A DNA stretch of 64,000 nt, from NCBI RefSeq assembly GCF_030253575.1, contig NC_080560.1:38859001-38923000 (forward strand). The letters run 5' to 3'. Numbering within the stretch: position 1 is the stretch's first letter; each line of letters starts with the position of its first letter. Source of the stretch: Rhododendron vialii. Lineage: Eukaryota > Streptophyta > Magnoliopsida > Ericales > Ericaceae. The position numbers were made by a program, and so were the translations under genes. The notes under the pieces were generated by a model. That model searched no databases. It was not told where the DNA came from and worked only from the letters and a program-made list of their open reading frames with translations. This document shows positions 22,809-34,849 of this stretch, in pieces.

Positions 22809-23668
22809 TGTGAAGAGAAGTGTATTCTCTTCCTCCAAGTGTAAGAAACATACATGTTCAAAGTGAAAGCAAAGCATATTGGTTGTATCGATCGAACACT
22901 ATTTTACTCCTATACGGATTAAGGGGCATGCCTAATGCCACAACTGCATTTTTCTGCGACGACCTTTTGTATGGTCTGAAAATTTAATAACCAGAGTCTA
23001 CGAAATGATCGGTTTACCTTTCGGAATGTGTGTTGAAATTCCCTTTTTTTCTATTTTTCTATTTTTGCTTTATTTCCTGATCTTTTTGTTTTGGTGATTT
23101 TTTTTGTTGTCAAAATGTGTATTTCTTTGATTTGTCGCAATGAACAGAATCAGGAAAAGTTAGTAAAATTTTTCAAAAAAAGTTACATATCAAAGACATC
23201 TTTTTTTTGTACCAATGTACACCAAAATGACCATATCATCCCTGTAAATCTAAATGACTAAAATACCCCTGTAAAATTACTGTACTATCCCTCTACTACT
23301 AAAATGACCAAAATATTTCTTTGCATTTTTTCATTTTCTGTCTGAATTTCCAACAGTGCTAGGAATTCTGTACTGTGAACAAAATAGTTCTTTTCAATTC
23401 TTTTTTTCTGTTTTATCAAGAAAGAGAATTTCCAGTTTAATTTTCATTTTCATTTTTTCCTCATTCCGTTAGAAAAAGAAAATGTAGACGAAAAAGAGGA
23501 ATGTGAAACAATTTGAGTCTCTCAGAATTTCCCCACAAAATACTGAGACCCAAGACAAGTAGGAATTTGTAATTATTAAAAGAATCTGAAACAATTTTCT
23601 CCGGAATTAATTTCCTGCGAAAACAAGACACAATTGGATTGTGTTTGGATCACAATAGTGAGGAAGGG

Positions 23669-23684
23669 TTTTTTTTTTTTTTTT

Positions 23685-23715
<31 letters not shown>

Positions 23716-23720
23716 GGGGG
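23669..23720. repeat. Abrupt poly(T)26-poly(G)26 tract
   Basis: Twenty-six T are followed directly by twenty-six G. Homopolymer lengths of this size are unreliable in most read types. Confidence 0.9.
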
Positions 23721-24421
23721 TGGTAAAGAACAGCTTTGGATTAGTCTAATTGGTTGGTCAACTTGCTCTTCGCACCATTGGGCTCAAAGTAAAGAAAGTA
23801 GTAATTTGTTGCAAATTGAAATTCCCAACTTTAGGCGTGGATGACCTGTTTTTAACCAAACCAATGAGAGGATTAATCGAGATGCGCGTAAGCTAAATTG
23901 GACACACCTAACTGTCGAACCAAAAAAAAAGTCAAGGTAATTCGGTAAAGAACATAAATTTTGAATTTGTTAAGAGCAAATTTCCTAGCTCACATGTTTG
24001 CCTCCACAAATTCCTCAACAAATACAACCAGAATCAAGGAATCACATTCCTGTTTCCCCTCAAGAATGTGAAACAGAAGTCGGCGGAAGTCGGCGTCAAG
24101 GAATCACATTCTTGTTTCCCACGAAAACAAGACTGAAGTCTCTGGACTTTCCTCCTCTATTTTTTTTGTTGGGTTATATATTATTATGGCTTATTGGGTA
24201 ATTTAAGTTGATCCAATAAGCCTAATAGTAAATGAGTTAGATAGATTGGATCCATTATAACCCAATTAATAAATAAGTTGAATCTATTTTTTAGTGGGTA
24301 AATTTGAATTGATTAATAGATTTGGGTTTAATTTGCCACCCAAAATCTTATACCGGCCCAAACCCATTTCCGCATAATTAAACAAATAATGCCATGCAAA
24401 CCCTAAACACCGCAAACCCCT

Positions 24422-24438
24422 CCCCCCCCCCCCCCCCC

Positions 24439-24469
<31 letters not shown>
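24422..24469. repeat. Poly(C) followed by (TC)n
   Basis: Nineteen C and then about 14 CT units in the region upstream of copy B. Confidence 0.95.
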
Positions 24470-24472
<3 letters not shown>

Positions 24473-26103
24473 GACACCTCCTGAGATCAGGCAATCTCTG
24501 AAACTTGAGTCCCCAAAGAGCGCTACAGTAAGATCTCCCTCTACAACGATCTGATTAATTATTCCTGCAGCATCATAAAGGTCCGCTCAGATTTTGTTAA
24601 CTTTTTATTTTGTTGTCGCGTCTGCATGTGCGTGTGACTCATCCTCTTCAAATTACTTGCGGACCCCCATTGTACCAGCTTCTACATAAAGGCCATAGGA
24701 GCTCCAGTGCAGAAAGGAGTGCGAACACCAGTGGCAGTGAGTGAATATTTTTCATCTTCCCCTTTTTTTATTTGGTTCTTTTTAAAGGTAAAAGATCCAA
24801 TTGATGATCTCATCCATGGACCTAGTCTGGATGTTTGTCAGTTCGGCCATCCCTGCGCATAACAAGTCGGTTCTGTTGCTGCCAGGCCTGGATGCAGCGT
24901 ACTCAGGATTTTCAGACTCTTCCTTCCTTTGCACAACCCTTGAATGATTCTCTTCAATCAGGTTTGCTTATATATATTCGATTTAGTTGGGACTTTTCAC
25001 AGCCAAATGTAATGTTGTGCTTTGTGTTTGTTGCTTTACCTGTAACGCAACAGTAACACCACCGTTGTTTGTTGTTAGTGAATTCTCGAACATTTCTTCG
25101 CAGCTGTGAAGTCGGTCGTTGTTATGGTTTGCCTCCTGGTACATATATTCCTTCAAGCAGAATCTTTCTTTGCCTTGTTGCTTGCGTCGTTGCCCAGGCG
25201 TTTCTTCTCTCACCATTGTTTGATAGTTAAACTCTTTTAGTATTTGTTTTCTTTTACGTCATGTTTTTGTTGAAATTACCAATTCCTAACACATTTGGCC
25301 GATGTTCCTGAATTTGGGGAAGTTGAGTTCGTTTGGAGGGTTAGAAAGAGAGATATAATAAGGAGATCTTTCACACCAAATCTCATCATTTTTGTAAGAA
25401 GGATAAAAACTCTTGAACTAGTATTGATTGAAAAGTTAATTTTTCCTTAGGCTTTCAATCTTATTTATACTAGCTAAGGATAAAGATAGACCCAACCTTT
25501 GACATTCCCAACACAACTCTTAGACTTCCAACAAAAATGACCCTTTAATACAAAGTACTTCTAAAGGCTCATTGAATAACTTATTACTAATTCTTTGACT
25601 TTCTCTTTGACTTGTGACTCTCCAATTGCTCCATAAATGCTTCAGCCACTTGTCTTACGTCGTTATATGTTCTGAGATACATGTTTGATTTGATTGCAGA
25701 TTAGTGTCAAGTTTTTGCACAATGTAGCTATGTTTAAGGGTGTCTTGTTGGAAGCTAATTTTTGCTCCGATACAGCTTTTGTAAAGATTATATCTGGTCA
25801 CCAACTAATCGCAGCAACTTTTGGAAAGTTGGATTCCATGTGAGACTATTCGGTGGTGGCTGCTGGCTGCATGTATACTTCAGTATTCTAATTGGGACCA
25901 TGCAACATCTGATTATAATCTAGGTTATCTTGGGTATTGGATTTGTTTCATATACTTGGCTTCTTGCAAAGAATTGATAGTTGGTATGTTGGCGTAGGTT
26001 GGATGCTAGGGGTAGCTTTGACCAAGAGATGGAAAACACTGAGTCTTGCAATGAAAGAACATCTGGGCAGTTGAATAAAAGCAGAATTTCGATATATTGC
26101 AAG

Positions 26104-26105
<2 letters not shown>

Positions 26106-26176
<71 letters not shown>
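26106..26176. repeat. (CT)n microsatellite in copy B intron
   Basis: About 35 CT units at the position homologous to the SSR in copies A and C. Confidence 0.97.
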
Positions 26177-26177
<1 letters not shown>

Positions 26178-26502
26178 ATATTGGATATATTGAAAGAGCA
26201 TCCTTCATGGTTGGTTAGATTGGTCGTTTTGTCTCTAATTTAAATAATTAAAGTTTTTATGGAGAAAAAAAACATTGCAATAAGAGGCTTGTGTTGCAAT
26301 TTATTTTCAAACCTTCGAAGACATAAGTTCATGATTGGTGTTCGCTTGTTGGAAATAAGCAAAAATCTATTATCGATAAAGTTTGAGCCCTAATTGTGAG
26401 AATCGGTTCTATTGGTCCTCACCCCCATGCCGCTATGCGTTTTGGGGTTTTTGTTACGTAGGACCTTAGTGATGTTCCTCATAATTGGCACCATTGTTTG
26501 TA

Positions 26503-26739
26503 CTCCTTCCATCCCAGAAAGAGATGATAATATTTGAAATTCGTGTCATTTTTCATCGCTTATATCTTTCAATCTATAATGTTTTTCATGAGTTTGAAAA
26601 CTTTGTATATAATAGAACAAATAGAGAACTATCAAATAAGATCCATATTACATATTTTTTAAGGTTCATATTGAAAGATATAAGAAATTGAAATTGACAC
26701 ATATATTCAAAATTGACATCCAATTTAGAACGGAGGGAG
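26503..26739. mobile_element. Stowaway-like MITE with TA target duplication
   Basis: The 237-bp element has ends CTCCTTCCATCCCAGAAAG and its near inverse AATTTAGAACGGAGGGAG, flanked by TA (26501-26502 and 26740-26741). Copies A and C carry the uninterrupted site CCATTGTTTGTAT, so insertion at a single TA is shown directly. It is Tc1/mariner-derived and non-autonomous. Confidence 0.9.
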
Positions 26740-27999
26740 TATTGTATTTGTGGATTTGTGTTTTGAATTGATTTCTTCATTGGTTGTTCTGTACCTTTTG
26801 TCTAGGGTTATGTTTATACAACATTCTCATGGTCTTTATACCTGTTATTTGCTTATTGTTATGTAGTCTTGTATTGGGTGACCTCTTGTCAATCTGAGGA
26901 TTTATTGGTATCATTCACAATGTTGGCCGACATATTGAAGTCACACCAATCGATGATGTTTTCAAGTATCTGGAGCACTTCAAGAAACATGGGTACGCTA
27001 TACATGGTATACCCCCAACCCATTGGATTATAGTGTCCATGTTAATGGGACTTGTTTGCGGTCTGAATAATTAATATATTTGTTGGTTTTTTTTTCATGC
27101 AACATGTAAGTTGTAACCATGATCTATGACACCTTTTTCGGTATGTAGTTAGTTTGTATGCAGATCATGGATTTTTAACTGTCATTTAATTTTGTGGTCC
27201 ATCTAATTTTCTTGATTTGCTATCCATGTCAAGTGACCAATTGTAAGCATGTAATATAATCCATTCGTGGCGCTTCTTTTTTTCCTTGCACCTATGGATA
27301 AAGTTGAAAGTTGGTTAACTGTCATTCAATTTTGTGGTCCATCTAATTTTCTTGATTTGCTACCCATGCGATCCGTCTATTATAGAAACATTAGTTGTTA
27401 TAGTTTATGTGCATTATATAGGACGCTTGCTTGTAGTTTATGAACAGTGACTGTAAAAGGTTGGCTGGATTTGATGGAACCTTTAAATTTGTATGGACAA
27501 TGATGTTTAAATGTTTAGGCATAGCGTGGCTTGTTTTCTCTTCTATTCATCTGAAATTTGAAAACTCTGTATTTTAGCCTGCATAGTTTGTATGTACTAC
27601 TTCATTCATAAATCAACTGTGCAAAGCCTGAATGGACAGATAATTAATTTGTAGCATCCAGATGCTATTACACGTGTTTATTGTGAAACTGTTGCGCTAA
27701 TTAAGTAAACTACCATATGATCTGGCAGGGAAAATGCGAAAGAGCCGTCATGCACGAGTGATTGATCATATTATTACTAGGCTAGCTAGCTCAGAAAGCA
27801 CAGTTTCCTCTTAGATTCCAGGAGCTACGGTCAAGCAATGAGAAGGTATGTTTCTAGTACTTTTTTCCCTGGTCTGCTGTAACGTTTGCTAAGACTCATT
27901 GTGGTGTGGTTCTTGGTATGTTTGTTCATTTATTTATATTTTCAATGTTAGATTTAAGTCGCATGTGGCTTGAATCTATCTAGCCGCATACGGACATTG

Positions 28000-30430
28000 G
28001 CGTTTAATTGTCCAGAAACGGTGGCAATCCATTGGATGGGCTGCTTCGTTTCCTGAACAATGGCCAAAACGGCATTTTTTTTTTTGTTGCACAACAGGGC
28101 TGTAGTGCAAAAGTACACTACAGTACCTTCATTTACATAAAGCATGAGCATATAGATACACTAGAATTGTTATACCACTACCCATAAATTCTCTTATTAT
28201 GTTTACCAAAGAAATACTATTCACCCCATGTTATCAACTAATCCAAGATGACACTACTGATAACCGGGAGCTCCTCTACGGCAACACATTTAGAGAAAGA
28301 CAACGAATGCGCTGACATATCCTAGCGCATGAAGCTCAGTCTATACATGCAGGAAGCTTTCATTTCTCAGAAATATGATGCAAGGAGTTTTTAAATACCT
28401 CAGAAATAACTCTTGAAGTTATTTAATGTACGTTTAGTTTGCTAAACCCACCCCACTGAGGTACCCACGTTCATATTCGAATATGTATATATATACATAA
28501 CAAACGAATCAGTACCCTTGTACTCTAGTGAAGGGAGGGAGGTGAGTAGGACCCAACTCAACCATGTTACCTGTCGAAAATGTAGACCTACCGACCCTCG
28601 TATTGGTGGCGTTTTTCGAAATGCCAGCATAGTAAGTACGTTAATTTTAAGGGCGCTTTCAGAAAATGTTGTCTAGGATTTCATTCATATGGCTGGTTGA
28701 AAACGAGGTCAACGTAGTCATGAAAAAAATAGGTGGCTTACTCACTTTGTTCGATCGGAATATTTACAAGCCCACATGCCATTTGCTATCGCTGGATGGA
28801 CTTTGGGGCCCGCGACCCCCTAAACCGATGGACTGAGGGGCCCGCGACCCCCTAAACCAAGACCAAGGTGCAGCAACGACACTCATGGTTCGTATGATTA
28901 CAACCCGTTCACGGACAAGCTTTTTGCCAAAGGACTCGGCGGACAAGGATGTCGCGAAAGTACATCACAGAAGCGCATTGTGTGATTTCTAGTAACAAGG
29001 TGCCTAATTTCCCATTCTCGTGTGCCAATTTGTCCCCTATTGAAAGGCCTAGTTTTTGGGACTATAGGGATAATAAGCTCGGCTAGGGCTCCAACTTCAT
29101 TACCCACTATAATCACAACGACAACGGCAAATTGCCCCAGCCTAATAAATTCGCCCCATGTATCCCATCTTCAACTCATTCAAGATTTGGAGACGTATTC
29201 ATTGGACCTTATGAGGGGTTCCAATGTCTACTGCACCTCCTCTGTATTTGTGGTTCGAGCGGATCTAACCCTGGTCCCTTGAACCCAACTTGCACCACGA
29301 AGCATGACTAAAAGACCAAATCAGAAGAGCTCCGGTATGGCCCTCCGGCGTGAGGATGAGAAAGTGCAGAGTGAGGAAAGCAAAGGATTAGGGTTTGAGT
29401 GGGGAAGATAGGATGTATACCTCTTTAGGGTTTCACTTTTGTGTATTTATAGGGATCCCTTTGCTTGCTCTCCAAGTACGTCCATGTACCTTGCACGCGT
29501 CAGCTGACATTACATTTGATGTCTCATATAGGGTTTGATAACCATTTTTGGGAATGAGCTGGCACCCCCACGTGCGCTCATCATTATCCCCTAGTATAAT
29601 CGCCACGGGTGATGTCATACACGTCACATTGGGATCAAGCAGTTCCCTACATAGGGTTCACCAGAATATGGCCGATCCAAATCCAGTCTTCTCTCATGAA
29701 CAATGTAGCTGTGACGCTGTCACGTGTTACTTTTCCATTGGGCTCCAATATGTTTCATTTGTTCTGCAAAAGGTTATTACTTTTTTTACAGACGTTTGTT
29801 CCCATTTTTTAGTAATATAAATGAAGGTTTTTATTGTCCAATAAAAGTAGGGTCAGTGACTCACCTTTTATATGGTGTCTTATTGATCAAGGTAAGATTT
29901 TGTAACGAAAAAGATTGTACCTATCGATTGTTGTAAACTTAAAAACAGAAAATTCCGTGTTATGCACGGGTTGCCACTAGTATTACAAAATAGAATATGG
30001 TAATAATGGTAGGGGGAAAATATGTACAAATCCCATCTCTCCTCTATTTTTGCCGAAATTGGAATGGGAAGAAGGGAGGTTGGGTTTGCTGGTATGGGTG
30101 TGGGATTGTGTATATATATGTATATAAAGTTTGTATAAAAATAAAACATGTTTTTATATAGTACCACGGTTTCTAGGTTTAGGGTTAGGATTTCCTAGGT
30201 TAGAAAAGTCTAGGTTTGGTTTAATAATTAACAAAATAATTTAACTAATAAAAATAAACAATCTAATAAAATATTTATTCGGAAGAGATCAAAATGGGTC
30301 AAAATTCCAAGTCGTTACACTTTTACCTACATTTTTTCTACTTACTTTCTATAAGTAAAGATGTCAAAATAGAAAATAAACACTAGGAATAGCCCAAAAT
30401 GAAATACAAAACTCTAAAAAAGAGGATGGA
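28000..30430. other. Intergenic stretch between copy B and the intact protease gene
   Basis: No coding exon that I can support. It holds a short tandem pair of GGGGCCCGCGACCCCCTAAA at 28805-28858. A moderately GC-rich block at 28.75-29.45 kb has many short frames on both strands and no domain. AT-rich DNA follows from 29.9 kb. Confidence 0.45.
29444..29451 (-). promoter_or_regulatory. TATA-like box, possibly of an LTR-type promoter
   Basis: TATAAATA on the minus strand is followed by a leader with two AAACCCTAA-type motifs and CT-rich sequence. This looks like a promoter and leader, but no coding exon follows convincingly, so it may belong to a degraded retroelement. Confidence 0.3.
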
Positions 30431-30667
30431 AGAAGTATTAAAGAGAGCCCCCTGTTATCAAGTAAAGATGTTTTATTTTTCGGGCAATTAAGTGTACATT
30501 AACCAAAATAAAATATAAGTATATAATAATAAAAGGCAAACAAGTCGTTGAAAGCAAAGCCCGCAGAATTGGCCAAGTGATAAGACAACAGCAGAAATGA
30601 TGTCCAAGTTTGACTAAGAAACAACGGCAGAAATTCCGAAAAGATGTCCAAGTTTGACTAAGGGTGC

Positions 30668-31333
30668 TCAATTGAAATGACAGAACACATGGTCTCCCGG
30701 GCTGCGTTTGAACATTCGACCCAAGGCACTTTGAATAATGGCAAATGGTATTCCGTAACAAGCGGTTCCTTGGATTCCAGCATGTAAGACCCCAAACACC
30801 AATCCCTCTACCGTTGATAGGGGCCCTCCAGAGAACCCCGGACCAGCCATAACATCAAGTTCAAGAAATTTCATGGCTGGGTCCATGTGTTCGAGGGAGT
30901 GAGGAAAACCATTTAGAATGTTCGCATGGATGTCACTGGGGGGGCGGGAGGGGTCACTCACATGTCCGTACTTAACATAGAAAGGGACGACATGAGGGTG
31001 ACCCACAACAAAAAAGTTGTCGCCCATGCCTGGCACTTCTTCTGAAAAGTCACATGGAATATTAGAAGGCTTAATTACACTTTCAGGTATTTTCAAGAGA
31101 GCGACATCATTACCGACGTCCACAGAGAGGACTTCCGCATCACATTGTTCCCCGCCTTTAAAATTGGCAACAACTTTGCCGGCAACCCAGTGCTTAGCCA
31201 AAGTTCCGGGGGAGAGAAATTTGAAGTCAAAGGAATCAGACACTACATGGGCATTTGTTAGTATATGGCCCTCCTTGTCGTACAATATCCCGGTTCCCAC
31301 CTTGCTAGGAAACAGATCACTGTATTCTGCTAC

Positions 31334-31400
<67 letters not shown>

Positions 31401-31525
31401 TATAAAAGAATAGCTTTGAGAGGAAATAACAATACAAAAAAACCGTTTTCAGCCATACCGAATTCAGTTTGGAGTCTCAACGTCCCACTCATAACTTTCT
31501 GGATTTTGTCTTTCTCAAAGTGCAT
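30668..31525 (-). CDS. Trypsin-like (Deg/HtrA-type) serine protease with complete catalytic triad
   Basis: Two-exon model: 31525-31459 and 31329-30668, 729 nt, 242 residues, joined in phase 1 across a 129-bp intron that carries (TA)n. The catalytic triad can be read as His50 (GHILTNAHVVSD), Asp97 (VGNDVALLKI) and Ser189 (GPGFSGGPLS). The GTGILYDKEGHILTNAH block is the usual Deg/HtrA pattern. No PDZ domain follows; the frame stops soon after the protease domain (CHFN, TGA at 30668). The ATG at 31525 gives a short N-terminus without a signal or transit peptide. Further 5' exons may exist, because related protease models have more exons and exon-like pieces lie near 34.1 and 40.4 kb. The acceptor is a TAGCAG tandem site. 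It is the paralogue of the pseudogene at 14882-15481. Substrate and location cannot be inferred. Confidence 0.75.
31338..31396. repeat. (TA)n microsatellite in the protease intron
   Basis: About 29 TA units fill nearly half of the 129-bp intron. If translated, this tract gives a long Tyr-Ile run, which is an artefact. Confidence 0.95.
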
Positions 31526-31824
31526 GATTACCTATCAAAAGGGATTTGCTTATCATATGCATGATGCAGAGCAAAAGTTCAGAAATCATCACTGTGACGA
31601 TACTTGTAGAAAAAAATGAAAGAGCCATTTATGGGGATCAGCGAAACAAGTCGAGCTACAGATATTCTCTATGCAAATGGTTCTATGATAAATAAATGAA
31701 CAATAAATCAAAACTGTGCAAAGGAACTTTAAGCAGATGGAACATTACATTGAAAGCAATGACAATCCTTAAAGTACAGGAAGGTCTTATGTTTAGGATG
31801 GTATATTACCCAACAACCTAGATA

Positions 31825-33479
31825 CACTACAACACGAAAGGGTTACAGCGAGGAAAATCAGATTTCCTTCTTTTGGCGAGGAAATCTGATTTTCCTCGCC
31901 AAATGTAAGCTTTTGGCGAGAAAATCTGATTTCCTTGCCTTTTTTACGACTTATTAATTTTTGTTATATATATAAATCATTATTAATTATGTTCTTATGT
32001 ATTTCTAATATCACAATGGTAAGACATAATCAACTACATAGTTCAATACCATTATCAAATTTATTAAAATAAAACAGTAATAAACTGGAAAAAATAGTTT
32101 TCTTGTCAATCGCATTGAATTGGTGAAAAAATCACATATTTGTCACTTTTCTTATTCTAATTTGCAATGAAAGATATCTTGAAGTGTATGTATTGAGGAT
32201 TTATTCTATAGTAATGAAAAACTCAACAAAAGATAATAAAGTTAACAACATCTTGAAGTGATGTCGTATTGAAAATATCTCGAAGTTAATTAGATCATCA
32301 CAAATCTATTTTCAAAACATCTACATAAAATACACTACTTCACAAAAAAAAAAATACTATTTCATATCTATTGTGCATTCATGCTGTAAAGAATTTTTTG
32401 TGTGAACCGTTATTAAACCAACTTAGGTGATTCTAATGGCATTCCTTTATAAACAAATAAATATGTTAAACATTAATTTCAAATGCAATTTTGTAAGTAT
32501 TATGCATATTTTTAAATATACATATACATATTGTGTGTGTGTGTGATATTGGGTAATTTAAAATTTTAAAAAATTCGTTAAAGATGAAAAAATTTAAAAA
32601 GTATTGTCTTTAGTGCTTTTAGGATGATCTAATCTGAATATTTACAAATTTTGTTCATATTATTATAGCAATGATGAAAAAAGCTTTAAAAAATAACTAC
32701 GAATCTATAATACCCTTTGTATTTGGCAATAAGAAGAAGGTCAAACTCACTCTTAAAATTAAAAAATAACAATGATGAAACTTTTCATTCATAATCTGAT
32801 ATTAAAATATATATCGAGCTAGCTTATGACGACAAAAATCTCATTCCATAAAAGTTAAGGATAATTCCATCAAAAAATAAGAATAATGACACATATTATT
32901 AGTCCTTCAAAAGTTGTCGGATACCAATATAACATGTTTCAACTAAAAAAATTGTTGTGCTAGCAAAAAATTAAATTTGTACAAATAAATTTAGAGAATC
33001 TAAGAGTACAAAAAGTTGAAAGGCCATAATTAATGTTGAAGAAACTAATTTGGAAAGGTGAAAGAGAAGCAAAAACATAATAAATAAAAAAAAGTTCACA
33101 ATTTCACTTAGAAGTGAAAAGTGGTGCGGTGGATAGGTATTATGTGTTTTATACAAGAGAACCAAGGTTTAAGTGCTGGGAGTGGCAAAAAACGCAGAGA
33201 GATTGTTTACTTTTTGGATTTATTTTAGCGAGGAAAGTTTTTCCTCGTCAATTACTGTTGGTAATAGTAAAATTCACAGCCTTTAACGACGAAAAATTTC
33301 CTCGCAATTGTGTCGGAATAAGCGAGGAAATTTTTTTTCCCTCGCTAAAACCTTTTGCGACAATGTTTAGGCAAGGTAAACTACCGAGGAAATTTTTCCT
33401 CACCAATACGTTTTGCAAGGAAATCAGATGCATTGGCGAGGAAACTAAATCCTCGTTATAGCCCTTTCGTGTTGTAGTG
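31825..33479. mobile_element. Non-autonomous CACTA (En/Spm-type) transposon
   Basis: The termini are CACTACAACACGAAAGGG and its inverse CCCTTTCGTGTTGTAGTG, with target duplication ATA on both sides (31822-31824, 33480-33482). The sub-terminal regions are packed with GCGAGGAAA/TTTCCTCGC motifs in both orientations, as expected for transposase-binding repeats. The 1.1 kb interior is AT-rich without a transposase frame. A related sequence at about 34590-34650 has the same flanks without the element (CCTAGATACCTTTCTATAAT), supporting the boundaries. Confidence 0.92.
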
Positions 33480-33590
33480 ATAACTTTCAATAGTCCCCAA
33501 CTCAAAATGAAGAATAAAAATTATACATCAGATAGAATACTAGAGGTCATCAGATGATAGCCAATACACATCAAAGCAATGACACATACT

Positions 33591-33895
33591 AGGGGTGTGC
33601 ACGGGTCGGACGGGTCGGGTTCGGTCCCAAACCCGACCCGATTGGTCGATTATCGAATTTTTGGGACCCGAACCGAAGGAGGGGGGATAACCGTCCGCGT
33701 AACCGATTTTTTGGGTCGGGTCGGGTTTTGGTCGGGCCGGGTAAGAAAAAACAACACTCCGAGCCCCGAACCGAAAACTGATTTTTTTTGGAAAAGTGTA
33801 CCCGTACCTGACCGAACCACATGTTCGGTCCCGCCCGAAACCCTTCGGGTCGGGTCCGTCGGGGCTCGGGTTTTTTTGCACATACCTTTCACTCC
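33591..33895. mobile_element. Motif-rich inverted-repeat element (GGGTCGG / CCCGACC)
   Basis: It begins AGGGGTGTGCACGGGTCGG and ends CTCGGGTTTTTTTGCACATACC. GGGTCGGG, CCCGAACC and GTCGGG are arrayed in both orientations. The overlapping open frames on both strands come from this palindromic composition. Small hAT-type plant elements often have AGGGGTGTGCA termini. Confidence 0.6.
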
Positions 33896-34439
33896 ATTTT
33901 ACCAATAACAAAATTTTGTCATGACGAGATAAGTGCCATTTTCGCAAATCAGCAAATTAAAACAAGTCGAGTGGCAGATATTCACGAACAAGTTGTACAT
34001 CTGCAGGTGCTGCACCGACCCAAAGTTGAAAGGAGAGGTAACGATGAATTTTGCAAAAGAATATTAATAGAGGAGAGATTCGTGTGAGTGACTCACCAAC
34101 TAAGGCGATGACTGTTTTTGGCCGCTATATTAGAGGCTTCGGGGAGAGAGTGGGGGGAGGGGGGGCGGCAGCCTGTGAGTTGGTTTGTAGGGTGTAGGTT
34201 TTTTCTCTTTACCTCTTAGACCGTTGGAATATGAGTCCATGCTCAGCTATGGCGTTGTCGAATAAGGGTGCGTTCTATTGATCTTAAGGTCGAACTTACA
34301 GTTTAATACTTATTTTTGAACTTCAATCTTGAACTTAAAGTCTAGACTTGGCAATTCTGTAATTGTGTTTGTGGAGGATAAGAAATAAGTTTAGACAAAT
34401 AAACCCTCTCTAGATCAAGGCTTTTTTCAGAAGTGATGA

Positions 34440-34830
34440 TCGCGGAGTTTTCTCTATGCAAATGATTCCATGATAAATAGATGAACAATAAATTAGAACT
34501 AGTCAAGGAAATTTTAAGTAGATCAAAAATTACATTGAAAGCAATGACAGCCCTTAAAGTACGGTCAGGTTTTCTGTTTGGGATAGTATATCACCCAACG
34601 ACATCCTAGATACCTTTCTATAATCCCCAACTCAAAATGAAGAATAAAAATGATACATGAACAATAGAGGTTATCAAATGATAGCCAATATACATCAAAA
34701 CAACTACACACTCTATTTTACAAATACAAAAAAAAAAAAAAAAAAAATTTCAGGACCAGACAATATGATAAGAGCCATTTACGCGAATCAGCCCAACAAA
34801 TCAAGTGACAGATATTCACGAACAGTTCGG
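34440..34830. repeat. Second copy of the region upstream of the protease gene
   Basis: TCTCTATGCAAATG, ACATTGAAAGCAATGACA and CCCCAACTCAAAATGAAGAA occur in the same order at 31660-31820 plus 33485-33560, on either side of the CACTA element. The block GCCATTT...CAGATATTC... recurs at 31619, 33925 and 34775. Local duplication predates the CACTA insertion. Confidence 0.7.
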
Positions 34831-34849
34831 TCTATTTGAAACCCAAAGT

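Larger units (their letters stand above)
24904..27765 (+). pseudogene. Deg/trypsin-like pseudogene (copy B), inverted relative to copy A
   Basis: Homology to copy A starts at CAGGATTTTCAGACTCTTCC (24904) and continues through introns and exons in reverse orientation. Exon 4 is 25700-25933, exon 5 starts after GGTAG near 26015, exon 6 is 26867-26992, and a terminal exon 27729-27765 reads GENAKEPSCTSD then TGA. Exons 2-3 are missing, because homology jumps from the first intron to the intron after exon 3. Exon 4 has an in-frame TGA after KLDSM and a later shift. Exon 6 lacks five bases (126 instead of 131 nt). The acceptor TTATGTAG before exon 6 is intact. CSDTAFVKI keeps an Asp where copy A has His. 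Cannot make a full-length product. Confidence 0.75.

Noticed and set aside
26106..26176. Open frames encoding Ser-Leu or Arg-Glu runs over the CT/GA microsatellites (also 18.70, 51.33 and 63.52 kb)
   Set aside because: They are translations of dinucleotide repeats with no conserved sequence on either side.
31338..31396. Tyr-Ile repeat joined to the protease frame, as if one long exon from 31525 to 30668
   Set aside because: The TA run lies between a phase-matched donor (31458) and acceptor (31330). Removing it restores the N-terminal block, so it is an intron.
33579..33947. Several overlapping Gly/Arg/Pro-rich open frames on both strands
   Set aside because: They follow from the GGGTCGG/CCCGACC motif composition of the transposon-like element.
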